NCBI GenBank assembly: GCA_002339265.1
Contig: DDKG01000053.1
Location: 1 to 32,677, forward strand
Reading direction: 5' to 3'
DNA length: 32,677 nucleotides
From: Massilia sp. UBA2604
GTDB lineage: Bacteria; Pseudomonadota; Gammaproteobacteria; Burkholderiales; Burkholderiaceae_D
The notes under the pieces are model-generated. The model saw only the letters and a list, made by a program, of their open reading frames with translations. It was not told the DNA's origin and did no database searches. Each line of letters starts with the position of its first letter. The stretch's first letter is position 1. The position numbers and the translations under genes are program-made. This document shows positions 8,917 through 17,262 of this stretch, in pieces.

Positions 8917-10280
8917 CAGGCGGCCTTCCGGCTGACGCGGCCGATGCCCTGGTAAGCCAGGCCCGCTTCGGCGACTTCCGCCGGATCATAGATGTTGCGG
9001 CCGTCGAAGATGGCCTTGCCGCGCAGGGTCTGGGCCAGGTGGCGGAAGTCTGGCGCGCGGAATTCCTTCCATTCGGTCACCAGCACCAGCACGTCGGCAT
9101 TGTCGACTGCGGCGGTGGCCGAGCTGCAGATGGTCAGCATTTCCTGCACGCGGGCGGCGCCATGGTCGCGTTCCAGCACGCGCAGCGCTTCGCTGCTGGC
9201 CACCGGATCGTAGGCCTGCACGCGGCAGCCGGCGGCGAACAGTTCCTTCAGCAGGATCAGGCTCGGCGCCTCGCGCATGTCGTCGGTGTTCGGCTTGAAC
9301 GACAGGCCCCACAGCGCGATCGTCTTGCCGTTCAGCTGTTCCACCCCGCCGTAGAAGCGGCACAGCTTCTGGAACAGGACGTTCTTCTGGTTGTCGTTGA
9401 CGCGCTCGGTCGCTTCCAGGATGTGCAGGACCTGTTCGTGGTCGGCGCCGGTCTTGACCAGGGCTTTCACGTCCTTCGGGAAGCAGGAGCCGCCGTACCC
9501 CATGCCGGCGTACAGGAATTGCGATCCGATGCGCGGATCCAGGCCCATGCCGTGGCGCACCGACTCGATGTCGGCGCCGAGCACCTCGGCCAGGTTGGCC
9601 AGCTCGTTCATGAAGCTGATGCGGGTGGCCAGCATGGCGTTGGCCGCGTACTTGGTCAGCTCGGCGCTGCGCACGTCCATCTCGACCAGCTTTTCATGGT
9701 TGCGGCTGAACGGCGCGTACAGCTGGCGCATCAGGCGCGTGGCGCTGGCGTCGTCGCTGCCGACCACGATGCGGTCGGGGCGCATGAAGTCGTCGATCGC
9801 CGCGCCTTCCTTCAGGAATTCGGGATTGCTGACCACCGAGAAGGCGACCTTGCTGCCGCGCTTGTCGAGTTCGCCCTGGATGGCGGCGCGCACCTTGTCG
9901 GCGGTGCCGACCGGTACGGTCGACTTGTCCACCACCACCACCGGCTTCTCGATGCGCTGGCCGATCGAGCGCGCCGCGGCCAGGATGTGGGTCAGGTCGG
10001 CGCTGCCGTCTTCGTCGGGCGGGGTGCCCACCGCCAGGAACACGCATTCGGCGTGCGCCATGGCCTCGTCGTAGCTGGTCGAGAACAGCAGGCGGCCGGC
10101 GGCCGCATTGCGCTCGACCATGGTGTCCAGGCCGGGCTCGTGGATCGGGATGACGCCATTCTTGAGCATGGCGATTTTTTCGTCGTTGACGTCCAGGCAC
10201 AATACCGTGTTGCCGACGTCGGCGAAGCATGCGCCCGAAACCAGGCCCACATAACCGGTGCCGATAATTGTGATCTTCAT
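8916..10280 (-). CDS. ugd: UDP-glucose 6-dehydrogenase
   Basis: A 454-residue enzyme of the usual family length. It begins with the NAD-binding [18 protein letters not shown] and has [36 protein letters not shown] and the catalytic cysteine (Cys266) in [10 protein letters not shown]. It oxidises UDP-glucose twice with NAD to UDP-glucuronate in the cytoplasm. It is the first gene of the leftward ugd - epimerase - glycosyltransferase-like operon. The ribosome site before the ATG is weak (only AGAAAA). Divergent transcription from the polymerase gene leaves a 337-nt intergenic space as its promoter region. Confidence 0.97.
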   Translation of the reverse strand: MKITIIGTGYVGLVSGACFADVGNTVLCLDVNDEKIAMLKNGVIPIHEPGLDTMVERNAAAGRLLFSTSYDEAMAHAECVFLAVGTPPDEDGSADLTHILAAARSIGQRIEKPVVVVDKSTVPVGTADKVRAAIQGELDKRGSKVAFSVVSNPEFLKEGAAIDDFMRPDRIVVGSDDASATRLMRQLYAPFSRNHEKLVEMDVRSAELTKYAANAMLATRISFMNELANLAEVLGADIESVRHGMGLDPRIGSQFLYAGMGYGGSCFPKDVKALVKTGADHEQVLHILEATERVNDNQKNVLFQKLCRFYGGVEQLNGKTIALWGLSFKPNTDDMREAPSLILLKELFAAGCRVQAYDPVASSEALRVLERDHGAARVQEMLTICSSATAAVDNADVLVLVTEWKEFRAPDFRHLAQTLRGKAIFDGRNIYDPAEVAEAGLAYQGIGRVSRKAA

Positions 10281-10617
10281 GATTTTTCTGGAGGTGGATA
10301 AACTGAAGGATTAACTGAACCAAAGAAACCGGTGAAAGCGCACGCAGTGCGCGCCGTTTTTCCTGTGCCGGGTACTGCTTTAGCTGCTACGAATCAGGTG
10401 CAACAGTGCTAATTGGAACTTGAATTATAGTATCATGCTTGTCAAAAATTTATGCGTTTGGCGTCAATCGTGCTGCCCCCTGGAAAATTTTTTCCGCATA
10501 ATGGCGGCATTGCTTTTTAACAAACCCCAAGCCCGGCGCCAGCGCTCCAGGCGCGCCATGGAACCCTGCCCATCCACATGAAGCCAACCATTTCCAGCAT
10601 GCCAAGGCGGCCCCACC
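10281..10617. promoter_or_regulatory. divergent intergenic region between ugd and the polymerase gene
   Basis: No gene is visible in these 337 nt. The central part (about 10380-10460) is clearly AT-rich. It holds a short perfect hairpin (10338-10343 with 10347-10352, GCGCAC-GCA-GTGCGC) close to the ugd side, a TATAAT on the minus strand (10424-10429) without a properly spaced -35, and a sigma-54-like site listed separately. It must contain the promoters for two divergent operons, but only the candidates named can be seen. Confidence 0.6.
10459..10474 (+). promoter_or_regulatory. possible sigma-54 (-24/-12) promoter for the polymerase gene
   Basis: TGGCGTCAATCGTGCT has GG and GC separated by exactly ten bases, the key requirement for RpoN promoters, and the flanks TGGC and TGCT match the consensus. 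The middle of the -24 box is not conserved. It points to the polymerase gene 144 nt downstream. The sigma-54 activator gene prsR in the same cluster makes it plausible, but a chance match is possible in GC-rich DNA. Confidence 0.35.
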
Positions 10618-11961
10618 ATGCGTGACATCATCCTGTTGCTCGCCTTCGTGGCCATCATTCCCTACATCTTCAAGCGGCCGGTGGTCGGCGCCATGGCCTA
10701 TGCCGTGGTGAGCCTTATGAATCCGCACCGCCTGAGCTATGGCTTCACCCAGTTCTTCCCGTTCGCGATGTACCTGTCGATCATCACGCTGGTGGCGGTC
10801 ATGCTGTCGCGCGAGCCCAAGAAGATCCCGATGTCGCCGCTGGTGGTGGTGCTGGCGATCTTCTTCGGCTGGATGACGATCACCACCATCTTCGCCCAGG
10901 TGCCCGCCGCGGCCTGGCAGGACTGGGACCGCTTCAGCAAGATCATCCTGATGGTCTTCATCACCATCATGACCGTGCGCACCCGCAAGGACGCCCAGAT
11001 GCTGGCCATCGTGGTGGCGCTGTCGATCGGCTTCTGGGGCGTCAAGAGCGGCATCTTCGTCATCTTCAGCGGCGGCGGCGAGGGCTTGCTCGGTCCGCGC
11101 GCGAGTTTCATCAGCGACAACAACACGCTGGCGCTGGCGCTGGTGACGATCACCCCCCTGCTGGTCTACCTGGTGACCCAGGTCGACGGAAAATGGCTCA
11201 AGCGTGGAGTGCTGGCGATGGCCGGCCTCACCGCGCTGGGCGCGATCGGCTCGTATTCGCGCGGCGCCTTCTTGGGCGTCTTCATGATGGGCTTTTTCCT
11301 GTGGCTCAAGTCACACCACAAGCTCAAGACCGGCATCGCCTTTCTGCTGGTGGTGCCCATCGTCCTGCTCGCCATGCCCGAGGAATGGATGGGAAGGATG
11401 CACAGTATCCAGTCGTATGACGAGGACGCTTCCGCGACCGGACGCATCAACTCCTGGCTGTTCGCGATCAATATCGCCAATGAATTCGTGCTGGGAGGCG
11501 GGCCGAACGTGTTCGCGCCCCATATGTTCATGCTGTATGCGCCGGATGCGGAGCGCTACTATGATGCGCACAGCATCTATTTCCAGATTCTGGGGGAGCA
11601 GGGTTATATAGGCCTGGCGATTTTCCTGACCATGTTCCTGGCGGCCTGGCGCCTCGGATCTCGGGTAATCCGCTTCTGCCGCGACAAGCCGGATCTGGGC
11701 TGGGCAATGATGCTGGCGCGCATGTGCCATGTCAGCATCATCGGCTACATGACCGCTGGCGCCTTCCTGACCCTGGCTTATTACGACCTGATCTACTACA
11801 TATTCGCCATCCTGATCACGCTCGACAAGGTGCTGATCCGCATGCCGCTGCAGGAAGACATTCCGCCGATGCGCATCCCGTTCATGCAGGACCGCATCGA
11901 CCGCTGGCTCGGTAAGGCGCCCGACGCCAAGGCGCAGCGCGCCGTGGCGGCGCAGCGCTAG
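10618..11961 (+). CDS. O-antigen ligase/polymerase-like protein, exosortase A-associated (TIGR03097 type)
   Basis: A 447-residue polytopic inner-membrane protein with about ten to twelve hydrophobic segments. The N-terminus MRDIILLLAF, the SLMNPHRLSYGF stretch and RASFISDNNTLALAL fit the putative O-glycosylation ligase family associated with exosortase A. The large periplasmic loop around 260-330 (RINSWLFAINIANEFVLGGG, then DAHSIYFQILGEQGYIGL) is the Wzy_C/WaaL-type catalytic loop. It should either polymerise lipid-linked repeats or transfer the finished glycan to an acceptor in the periplasm. The cytoplasmic tail from about 410 is charged. It stands alone on the + strand; its stop lies 3 nt from the stop of the convergent decarboxylase gene. 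Confidence 0.9.
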   Translation: MRDIILLLAFVAIIPYIFKRPVVGAMAYAVVSLMNPHRLSYGFTQFFPFAMYLSIITLVAVMLSREPKKIPMSPLVVVLAIFFGWMTITTIFAQVPAAAWQDWDRFSKIILMVFITIMTVRTRKDAQMLAIVVALSIGFWGVKSGIFVIFSGGGEGLLGPRASFISDNNTLALALVTITPLLVYLVTQVDGKWLKRGVLAMAGLTALGAIGSYSRGAFLGVFMMGFFLWLKSHHKLKTGIAFLLVVPIVLLAMPEEWMGRMHSIQSYDEDASATGRINSWLFAINIANEFVLGGGPNVFAPHMFMLYAPDAERYYDAHSIYFQILGEQGYIGLAIFLTMFLAAWRLGSRVIRFCRDKPDLGWAMMLARMCHVSIIGYMTAGAFLTLAYYDLIYYIFAILITLDKVLIRMPLQEDIPPMRIPFMQDRIDRWLGKAPDAKAQRAVAAQR

Positions 11962-11964
11962 CGC
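11955..11964. repeat. palindrome at the polymerase stop codon
   Basis: GCGCTAGCGC is a perfect 10-bp palindrome that contains the TAG of the polymerase gene and ends just before the CTA stop of the decarboxylase on the other strand. No T-tract follows on either side, so it is only a candidate weak barrier between two convergent genes. Confidence 0.3.
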
Positions 11965-13212
11965 CTAGACCAATACCTCCAGCGCCGGCGGATGGCCCAG
12001 GAACATGGCCGGGCTGGCGCTGGCGCCGTAGGCGCCGGATTGGAACACCACCACCAGGTCGCCGATCCGGGCATGGGCCAGCGGCATGCGGTCGGCCAGG
12101 ATGTCGAGCGGGGTGCACAGCGGGCCGGTGGCCGAGGCCGGGCCGCTGTCCGGCGCGTCGCCGCCCGCATTTATGCGGTTGCCGACCGCCACCGGATAAT
12201 TCTTGCGGATCACCTGGCCCAGGTTGCCCGAGGCCGCCAGGTGGTGGTGCATGCCGCCGTCGAGCACCAGGAATACCTCGCCGCGCGAGACCTTGCGGTC
12301 GATCACGCGCGCCACGTATACACCGGCTTCGCCCACCAGGTAGCGTCCCAGTTCCAGCGCCAGGCGCGCCTGCGGCAGCGCCGCGGCCAGGCGCGGCAGC
12401 CAGGCGGCAAGGTGCTCGCCCATCGGCGCCGGATCGAGGCGCGCCTCGCCCGGGAAATACGGAATGCCAAGGCCGCCGCCGATGTTCAGCTGGCGCAGCG
12501 CCAGCGGGCTGTCGCCGGCCAGGCGCATGGCCAGCTCGATGCTGCGCGACTGCGCCTCGATGATGGCATCCAGGCGCAGGCTCTGCGAGCCGCTGAAGAT
12601 GTGGAAACCCTGGAAGTCCAGGCCCAGTCCGGCCACCTGCCGCAGCAGCGCCGGGACCAGCTCTTCGTCGATGCCGAAGGGCTTGGCGCCGCCGCCCATC
12701 TTCATGCCCGACGACTTGAGTTCGAAGGCCGGATTGATGCGCAGCGCGATGCGCGGCGTCAGGCCCAGCTCGTCTCCGACGCGCGCGGCAGCCGCCAGTT
12801 CGTGTTCGGATTCGATGTTCAGGCACACGCCGGCGGCGATTGCCTGGCGCAGTTCGGCCTGGGTCTTGGCCGGGCCGGCGAAGCTGATGTGGGCCGGCTC
12901 CTTGCCGGTATCGAGCGCGGTCTTCAATTCGCCGCTGGAAGCGACGTCGAGGCCGTCGACCAGGCCCGCCATGTGCTGCACCAGGGCCGGCATCGGATTG
13001 GCCTTGATCGAATAATGCAGCGCCACCTGCGGCGGCAGGATCGCGCGCAGGCCCGCGACTTGCGCGCTGCAGACGGCGCGGTCGACCGCGAAGAACGGCG
13101 TGCGGCCGACCCGCTCGGCCAGCCGGGTGAGCGGGATGCCGCCGACCTGGAGGACGTCGTCGATTACCGGGAAATGAATCTGGGGAGCGTGCTGGGGCTT
13201 GGTGCCGGTCAT
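11965..13212 (-). CDS. PLP-dependent decarboxylase, exosortase A-associated (TIGR03099 type)
   Basis: A 415-residue fold-type III (alanine racemase-like barrel) decarboxylase of the diaminopimelate/ornithine decarboxylase group. Lys70 in HYSIKANP is the Schiff-base lysine, GFHIFSGSQ at 202-210 stacks near PLP, the glycine run Gly245-247 in NIGGGLGIPYF binds the phosphate, and Cys366 in GPLCTPLD is the partner-subunit cysteine. It should remove the alpha-carboxylate of an amino acid, free or carrier-bound. It lies 31 nt downstream of the AMP-forming ligase gene on the same strand. In other pathways, for example BtrK of butirosin synthesis, relatives act on aminoacyl-ACP, and an ACP gene is present at 27743. 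The substrate is unknown. Confidence 0.92.
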   Translation of the reverse strand: MTGTKPQHAPQIHFPVIDDVLQVGGIPLTRLAERVGRTPFFAVDRAVCSAQVAGLRAILPPQVALHYSIKANPMPALVQHMAGLVDGLDVASSGELKTALDTGKEPAHISFAGPAKTQAELRQAIAAGVCLNIESEHELAAAARVGDELGLTPRIALRINPAFELKSSGMKMGGGAKPFGIDEELVPALLRQVAGLGLDFQGFHIFSGSQSLRLDAIIEAQSRSIELAMRLAGDSPLALRQLNIGGGLGIPYFPGEARLDPAPMGEHLAAWLPRLAAALPQARLALELGRYLVGEAGVYVARVIDRKVSRGEVFLVLDGGMHHHLAASGNLGQVIRKNYPVAVGNRINAGGDAPDSGPASATGPLCTPLDILADRMPLAHARIGDLVVVFQSGAYGASASPAMFLGHPPALEVLV

Positions 13213-13243
13213 GGATATGCCTGGATAACGATGAGGTCCAGCC

Positions 13244-14821
13244 TTACTGGCCGGGCTGGAAAGTCGTGCGCAGCAGGTTGCGGTCGATCTTGCCGTTCGG
13301 GTTGCGCGGCAGCGCCTCGCCGCGAACGACGATGTGGGCCGGGATCATGTAGGCCGGCAGCCGGCGGCGGCACTCGGCCAGCAGGGCGGCGCGGTCGACC
13401 GCGCCGGCGCCGTTGTCGGGGATGGCCACCGCCACCGCCACGATCGCCTGGCCCAGCGTCTCGTCGGCGATGCCGAACACCGCCACCTCGCTCACCAGGC
13501 CGCTGGCATGCAGCACGCTCTCGACCTCGGTCGGGCTGATGCGGTAGCCGGACACCTTGATCATCTCGTCGCTGCGGCCGATGAAATACAGGTAGCCGTC
13601 GGCGTCGCGGCGCACGGTGTCGCCCGACCACACGGCCAGCTCGGGCAGCGGCAGGGCCGGATCCTGGCCGGGGGCCGGACGGAAGCGCTGGGCGGTGCGC
13701 GCCGGGTCGTTCCAGTAGCCCAGCGCCACCAGGGCGCCGCGGTGCACCAGTTCGCCCGGTTCGTCGGCCTCGCACAGGCTGCCGTCGGGGCGCACCACCA
13801 GCACCTCGGCGTTCGGGATCGCGCGGCCGATCGAGTCGGGGCGGCGCGCCAGTTCGGCCGGCGGCAGATACGTCGAGCGGAAGGCTTCGGTCAGGCCGTA
13901 CATCAGATAGACCTCGGCGCGCGGCAGCGCGGCCCGCAGCGCCTCGACCGTCACCACCGGCATCGCGCCGCCGGAGTTGGTGATGAAGCGCAGCGTGCAG
14001 TCCTGCGGCCACTCCAGGCGCGACAGGGCGATCCACAGCGGCGGGACCGCGGCCAGGCCGGTGATGCGCTCGGCGCGCACGGCGGCCACGATATCCTTCG
14101 GGAACAGGTAATTCATCAGCACCACGGAGGCCCCGCGCAGGAAGGCGGTGGTCAGCTGGCTCAGGCCATAATCAAAACTCAGCGGCAGCACCGCCAGCAG
14201 GCGGTCGTCGGACCGCACGCCCAGGTAGCCGGCCACGCTGGCGGCGCCGGCCACCATGTTCCGGTGCGACAGCACCACGCCCTTGGGGGCGCCGGTGCTG
14301 CCCGAGGTGTACAGGATGGCCGCCATGTCGGTGTCGATGCGGCGGTGCGGGGTGAACGAAGTCCCGGCCTCGGGTTGCGGCCAGCGCAGCAGCGTCAAGC
14401 CCTGCGCGACCGGCGCCGGCCCGGCGCCGTCGGTCAGCAGCAGTGCGCGCAGGTCGGGGCAGCCGGCCAGGCTGGCGGCCAACTGGGCGTGGCGCTCGGG
14501 GGTCGTCACCAGCAGGCGCACATTGCAGTCGGCCAGGATGTAGGCCACCTGTTCCGGTTTCAGGAGCGGATTGACCGGCACGAACACGCAGCCGGCGGCG
14601 GCCGCGCCGAACATGGCCACCACGTTCTCGATGCGCTTTTCCATGTACACCGCGACCCGCTCGCCCGGCCCCAGGCCCTGGGCCAGGAACAGGGCGGCCG
14701 CCGCTTCCACCTGCGCGGCCAGTTCGCGGTAGGTGCAGCGCGCGGCGCCATAGGTCAGAGCCGCGGCGTCGGGGGTGCGCGCCGCGCTGTCGAAGATGCT
14801 GTCGTGGATCAGGTGGTTCAT
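13244..14821 (-). CDS. AMP-forming acyl/aminoacyl ligase, exosortase A-associated (TIGR03098 type)
   Basis: A 525-residue ANL-superfamily adenylating enzyme with all core motifs: the P-loop YTSGSTGAPKG (171-181), YGLTE (308-312), SGDT (399-402), the hinge GRSDEMIKVSGYRISP and the C-terminal lysine Lys511 in NGKIDRN. It activates a carboxylate with ATP and should load it onto CoA or an ACP. The ATG at 14821 (MNHLIHDSIF) is chosen because the family domain begins there; 47 further upstream codons are open but non-conserved and lie in the divergent promoter region. It is co-transcribed with the PLP decarboxylase. The substrate specificity cannot be read from the sequence. Confidence 0.92.
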   Translation of the reverse strand: MNHLIHDSIFDSAARTPDAAALTYGAARCTYRELAAQVEAAAALFLAQGLGPGERVAVYMEKRIENVVAMFGAAAAGCVFVPVNPLLKPEQVAYILADCNVRLLVTTPERHAQLAASLAGCPDLRALLLTDGAGPAPVAQGLTLLRWPQPEAGTSFTPHRRIDTDMAAILYTSGSTGAPKGVVLSHRNMVAGAASVAGYLGVRSDDRLLAVLPLSFDYGLSQLTTAFLRGASVVLMNYLFPKDIVAAVRAERITGLAAVPPLWIALSRLEWPQDCTLRFITNSGGAMPVVTVEALRAALPRAEVYLMYGLTEAFRSTYLPPAELARRPDSIGRAIPNAEVLVVRPDGSLCEADEPGELVHRGALVALGYWNDPARTAQRFRPAPGQDPALPLPELAVWSGDTVRRDADGYLYFIGRSDEMIKVSGYRISPTEVESVLHASGLVSEVAVFGIADETLGQAIVAVAVAIPDNGAGAVDRAALLAECRRRLPAYMIPAHIVVRGEALPRNPNGKIDRNLLRTTFQPGQ

Positions 14822-14961
14822 CGCATTGGGTCCGGTGCCGCATGGCGCGAAATGGCGCGGCGCATCCATCATCTTACCAGTTCGGGGCGCGCCACCAAGG
14901 CATTGCATGTGTTTTCGACATCGTTCCAATGGCGCCGGTGCGCGGGAACGGCAAGGCAGCA

Positions 14962-14970
14962 TGTTATATT
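14962..14970 (+). promoter_or_regulatory. possible extended -10 promoter for the aminotransferase operon
   Basis: TGTTATATT is an extended -10 element (TG-N-TATATT) about 40 nt before the ATG at 15009, in the only AT-rich part of the 187-nt divergent space 14822-15008. No -35 match is present at the normal distance, which an extended -10 does not strictly need. Confidence 0.4.
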
Positions 14971-15008
14971 TAAATCATGCCGAGAATAAACACATCCGCA
15001 GCGCCAGC

Positions 15009-16214
15009 ATGACCGCCCCCCGCGCCATTCCTTCCGTTCCCGTCCTCTCGCTCGGCTCTTTCGCGGGCAGCGGCGCGACCCTGCCGGCGCTGGACGAGGC
15101 GCCCGCGGTGCAGCTGGTCACCAGCGGCCGGATCGCGATCGGCATGGCGCTGCGCGCGCTCGGCGTCGGTGCGGGCGACCGGGTGCTGGTGCCGGCCTAC
15201 CACAGCCTGTCGATGATCCCGCCGGTGCACTGGTGCGGGGCCGAGGCGGTGTTCTACCGGGTCCATCCCGATACCACGGCCGACCTCGACGACCTGGCGG
15301 GTAAACTCGGCCCCGGCGTGAAGGCCGTCATCGCCACCCATTTCTTCGGCTTCCCGCAAGACCTGCGCGCCCTGCGCACGCTGTGCGACGCCCACGGCGC
15401 CGGCCTGGTCGAGGATTGCGCCCACTGCTACTTCGGCGAGCGCGATGGCGTCGCGGTCGGCGCCAACGGCGACTATGCGATCGGCAGCAGCATGAAATTC
15501 TTCCCCATCTTCGAAGGCGGCTGCCTGGTCTCGCACCGCCATCCCTTGCCGGGAGTCCTGCAGGGCGCCGGCAAGGGCTTCGAGGCCAAGGCGGCGCTCG
15601 GCGCGCTCGAGGCCGGCTTCGGTCACGGCCGCCTGCCGGTACTGCGCGCGACGCTGGCGCTGCCGCTGCGCCTGAAGACCGTGCTGTGGAACCGGGTCAA
15701 GGCCAGGGGCCGCGCTGGCGCCAGCCTCGGCGCCGGCGCGGCCACGGCGCTGGCCCCGTCCTCGTCGGACAGCAGCTTCGACTTCGATCCGCGCTGGCTC
15801 GACCGCCGCTCGTCCTGGTTCTCGCGCGCCGTCCTGCGCCGCGCCGGCCGCGCGCGCCTGGTCGAGGGACGGCGCCGCCACTACCTGGAGCTCGAACGCG
15901 CGCTGGCCAGCGCACCCGGCTGGCAACCGCTGTTCGCGGCGCTGCCCGCCGGCGCCTGCCCCTGGGTGTTCCCGCTGCTGGCCGACCATCCGGACGCGCT
16001 GTTCGAACGCCTGCGCGCCGCCGGCGTGCCGATGGTGCGCTTCGGCGCCAGCCTGTGGCCTGGCGTCGACGCCGGCGTGTGCGCCAACAGCGTCGCGCTC
16101 GGCCAACGCTTGTTCGGCCTGCCCGTGCACCAGGAATTGCGCGAGAGCGAGCGCGCCTGGCTGGCCGCCACCGTACGCCGAGCGCTGGAAGATACTGCGA
16201 AGGCCCCAGCATGA
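15009..16214 (+). CDS. DegT/DnrJ/EryC1-family aminotransferase
   Basis: A 401-residue fold-type I PLP enzyme. The N-terminal TSGRIAIGMALRALG, the VLVPAYHSLSM stretch, Asp136 in LVEDCAHCYF (pyridine-nitrogen contact) and the probable Schiff-base Lys163 in SSMKFFPIFEGG define the family. Relatives transfer an amino group to a keto-sugar nucleotide or, less often, another keto substrate. There is no sugar-4,6-dehydratase in the window to make a keto-sugar, so the substrate is open. The ATG at 15009 fits the domain start; the frame is open upstream but reads antisense to the ligase. Its stop overlaps the start of the GNAT gene (ATGA), so both are translated together. Confidence 0.85.
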   Translation: MTAPRAIPSVPVLSLGSFAGSGATLPALDEAPAVQLVTSGRIAIGMALRALGVGAGDRVLVPAYHSLSMIPPVHWCGAEAVFYRVHPDTTADLDDLAGKLGPGVKAVIATHFFGFPQDLRALRTLCDAHGAGLVEDCAHCYFGERDGVAVGANGDYAIGSSMKFFPIFEGGCLVSHRHPLPGVLQGAGKGFEAKAALGALEAGFGHGRLPVLRATLALPLRLKTVLWNRVKARGRAGASLGAGAATALAPSSSDSSFDFDPRWLDRRSSWFSRAVLRRAGRARLVEGRRRHYLELERALASAPGWQPLFAALPAGACPWVFPLLADHPDALFERLRAAGVPMVRFGASLWPGVDAGVCANSVALGQRLFGLPVHQELRESERAWLAATVRRALEDTAKAPA

Positions 16215-17242
16215 ACTGGCGCGTGGTCCCGGCGGCCGACTTGCTCACCCGGCCCGAACACCTGGAACGCTGGCGCCGCCTGCACCAGGACAGCGCCGGC
16301 TCGCCGTTGCTGGCGCCCGAGTTCGTGGCCGCCACGCTGTCGGTGTTCGGCGGCGGCCGCGAACGGCTGGCCTGGCACGAGCGCGACGGCCGGACCGGCA
16401 TCATGGCGATCCTGGCTCCGGCGCGCCACGGCGGCTGGAACACCTTCCAGCCTTCGCAGGCGCCGGTCGGCCTGTGGCTGCAACGTGACGCTACCCCGCC
16501 TGGGCCTGATTTGCTGCCTGATTTGCTGCGTGCGCTGCCCGGCGCCGCCCTGATGCTCGGCGTGACCCAGTGCGATCCGATGCTGATGCACCGTCCCGCC
16601 GACGCCGCCGACGGCGGCCTGCGCACGATGGACTACATCGAGACCGCCCGCGTCACCCTGCCGGCCAGCTTCGACGACTACTGGAATTCGCGCGGCAAGA
16701 ACCTGCGCGGCAACCTGCGCAAGCAGCGCAAGCGCCTGCAGGACGACGGCGTGCCGACCCGGCTCCAGGCCAGCCGCGCCGGGCACGAGATGGCGGCCGC
16801 GGTCGAGGACTACGGGCGCCTGGAAAGCGCAGGCTGGAAGGCGAAGGACGGCACTGCCGTCGCCGCCGGCAACGACCAGGGCCGCTTCTACCGCGCCATG
16901 CTGGAAGCCTTTGCCGGCATCGGAGCGGCCTGCGTCTACCGCTACTTCATCGGCGAACGGCTGGCGGCGATGGACTTGTGCGTCGAAGGCGGCGGCTGCA
17001 TCGTCGTGCTCAAGACGGCCTACGACGAAAGCATCGGCAACGGCCTGTCGCCGGCGCTCCTGATGCGCGAGGAAGCCACGCGCGACATCATCGAGGCGCG
17101 CCGCTTCGAGCGCATCGAATTCTATGGACGGGTGATGGAGTGGCACCTGCGCTGGACCGGTGAGGTGCGCACCATGTACCACCTGAACGCCTATCGCTGG
17201 CCCTGGCTGGGCCGGCTGCACGCACGCGCCGCCGGGCGCTGA
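16211..17242 (+). CDS. GNAT-family acyltransferase of the CelD/BcsL type
   Basis: A 343-residue protein with the acetyltransferase-6 pattern of CelD/BcsL-like polysaccharide proteins: SFDDYWNSRGKNLRGNLRK (about 152-170), then ESAGWKAKDGTAV, RYFIGERLAAMDLCVEGGG and a C-terminal IEFYGRVMEWHLRWTGE. It is a relative of the FemAB-like protein at the left edge but with a different N-terminal half. It is cytoplasmic. It probably transfers an acyl or aminoacyl group in exopolysaccharide synthesis. It overlaps the aminotransferase by four bases, which suggests that it modifies the amine made by that enzyme; this is an inference. Confidence 0.82.
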   Translation: MNWRVVPAADLLTRPEHLERWRRLHQDSAGSPLLAPEFVAATLSVFGGGRERLAWHERDGRTGIMAILAPARHGGWNTFQPSQAPVGLWLQRDATPPGPDLLPDLLRALPGAALMLGVTQCDPMLMHRPADAADGGLRTMDYIETARVTLPASFDDYWNSRGKNLRGNLRKQRKRLQDDGVPTRLQASRAGHEMAAAVEDYGRLESAGWKAKDGTAVAAGNDQGRFYRAMLEAFAGIGAACVYRYFIGERLAAMDLCVEGGGCIVVLKTAYDESIGNGLSPALLMREEATRDIIEARRFERIEFYGRVMEWHLRWTGEVRTMYHLNAYRWPWLGRLHARAAGR

Positions 17243-17262
17243 TCGGGGACGCCGGTCAGCGC
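17236..17262. terminator. hairpin spanning two convergent stop codons
   Basis: GCGCTGA (17236-17242) and TCAGCGC (17256-17262) are exact inverted repeats around a 13-nt GC-rich loop that can pair further. The left arm contains the TGA of the GNAT gene and the right arm the stop of the deacetylase gene. It has no T-tract in either direction, so it is at best a weak bidirectional terminator or RNA 3'-end stabiliser. Confidence 0.4.

Noticed and set aside
10338..10357. Hairpin followed by a T-run as a terminator
   Set aside because: It lies in the leader of the ugd operon, and the + strand has no gene ending before it. The GCC spacer before the T-run also weakens it.
10424..10445. Minus-strand TTGACA and TATAAT upstream of ugd
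   Set aside because: Both boxes are perfect, but only ten bases separate them, far too short for a sigma-70 promoter.
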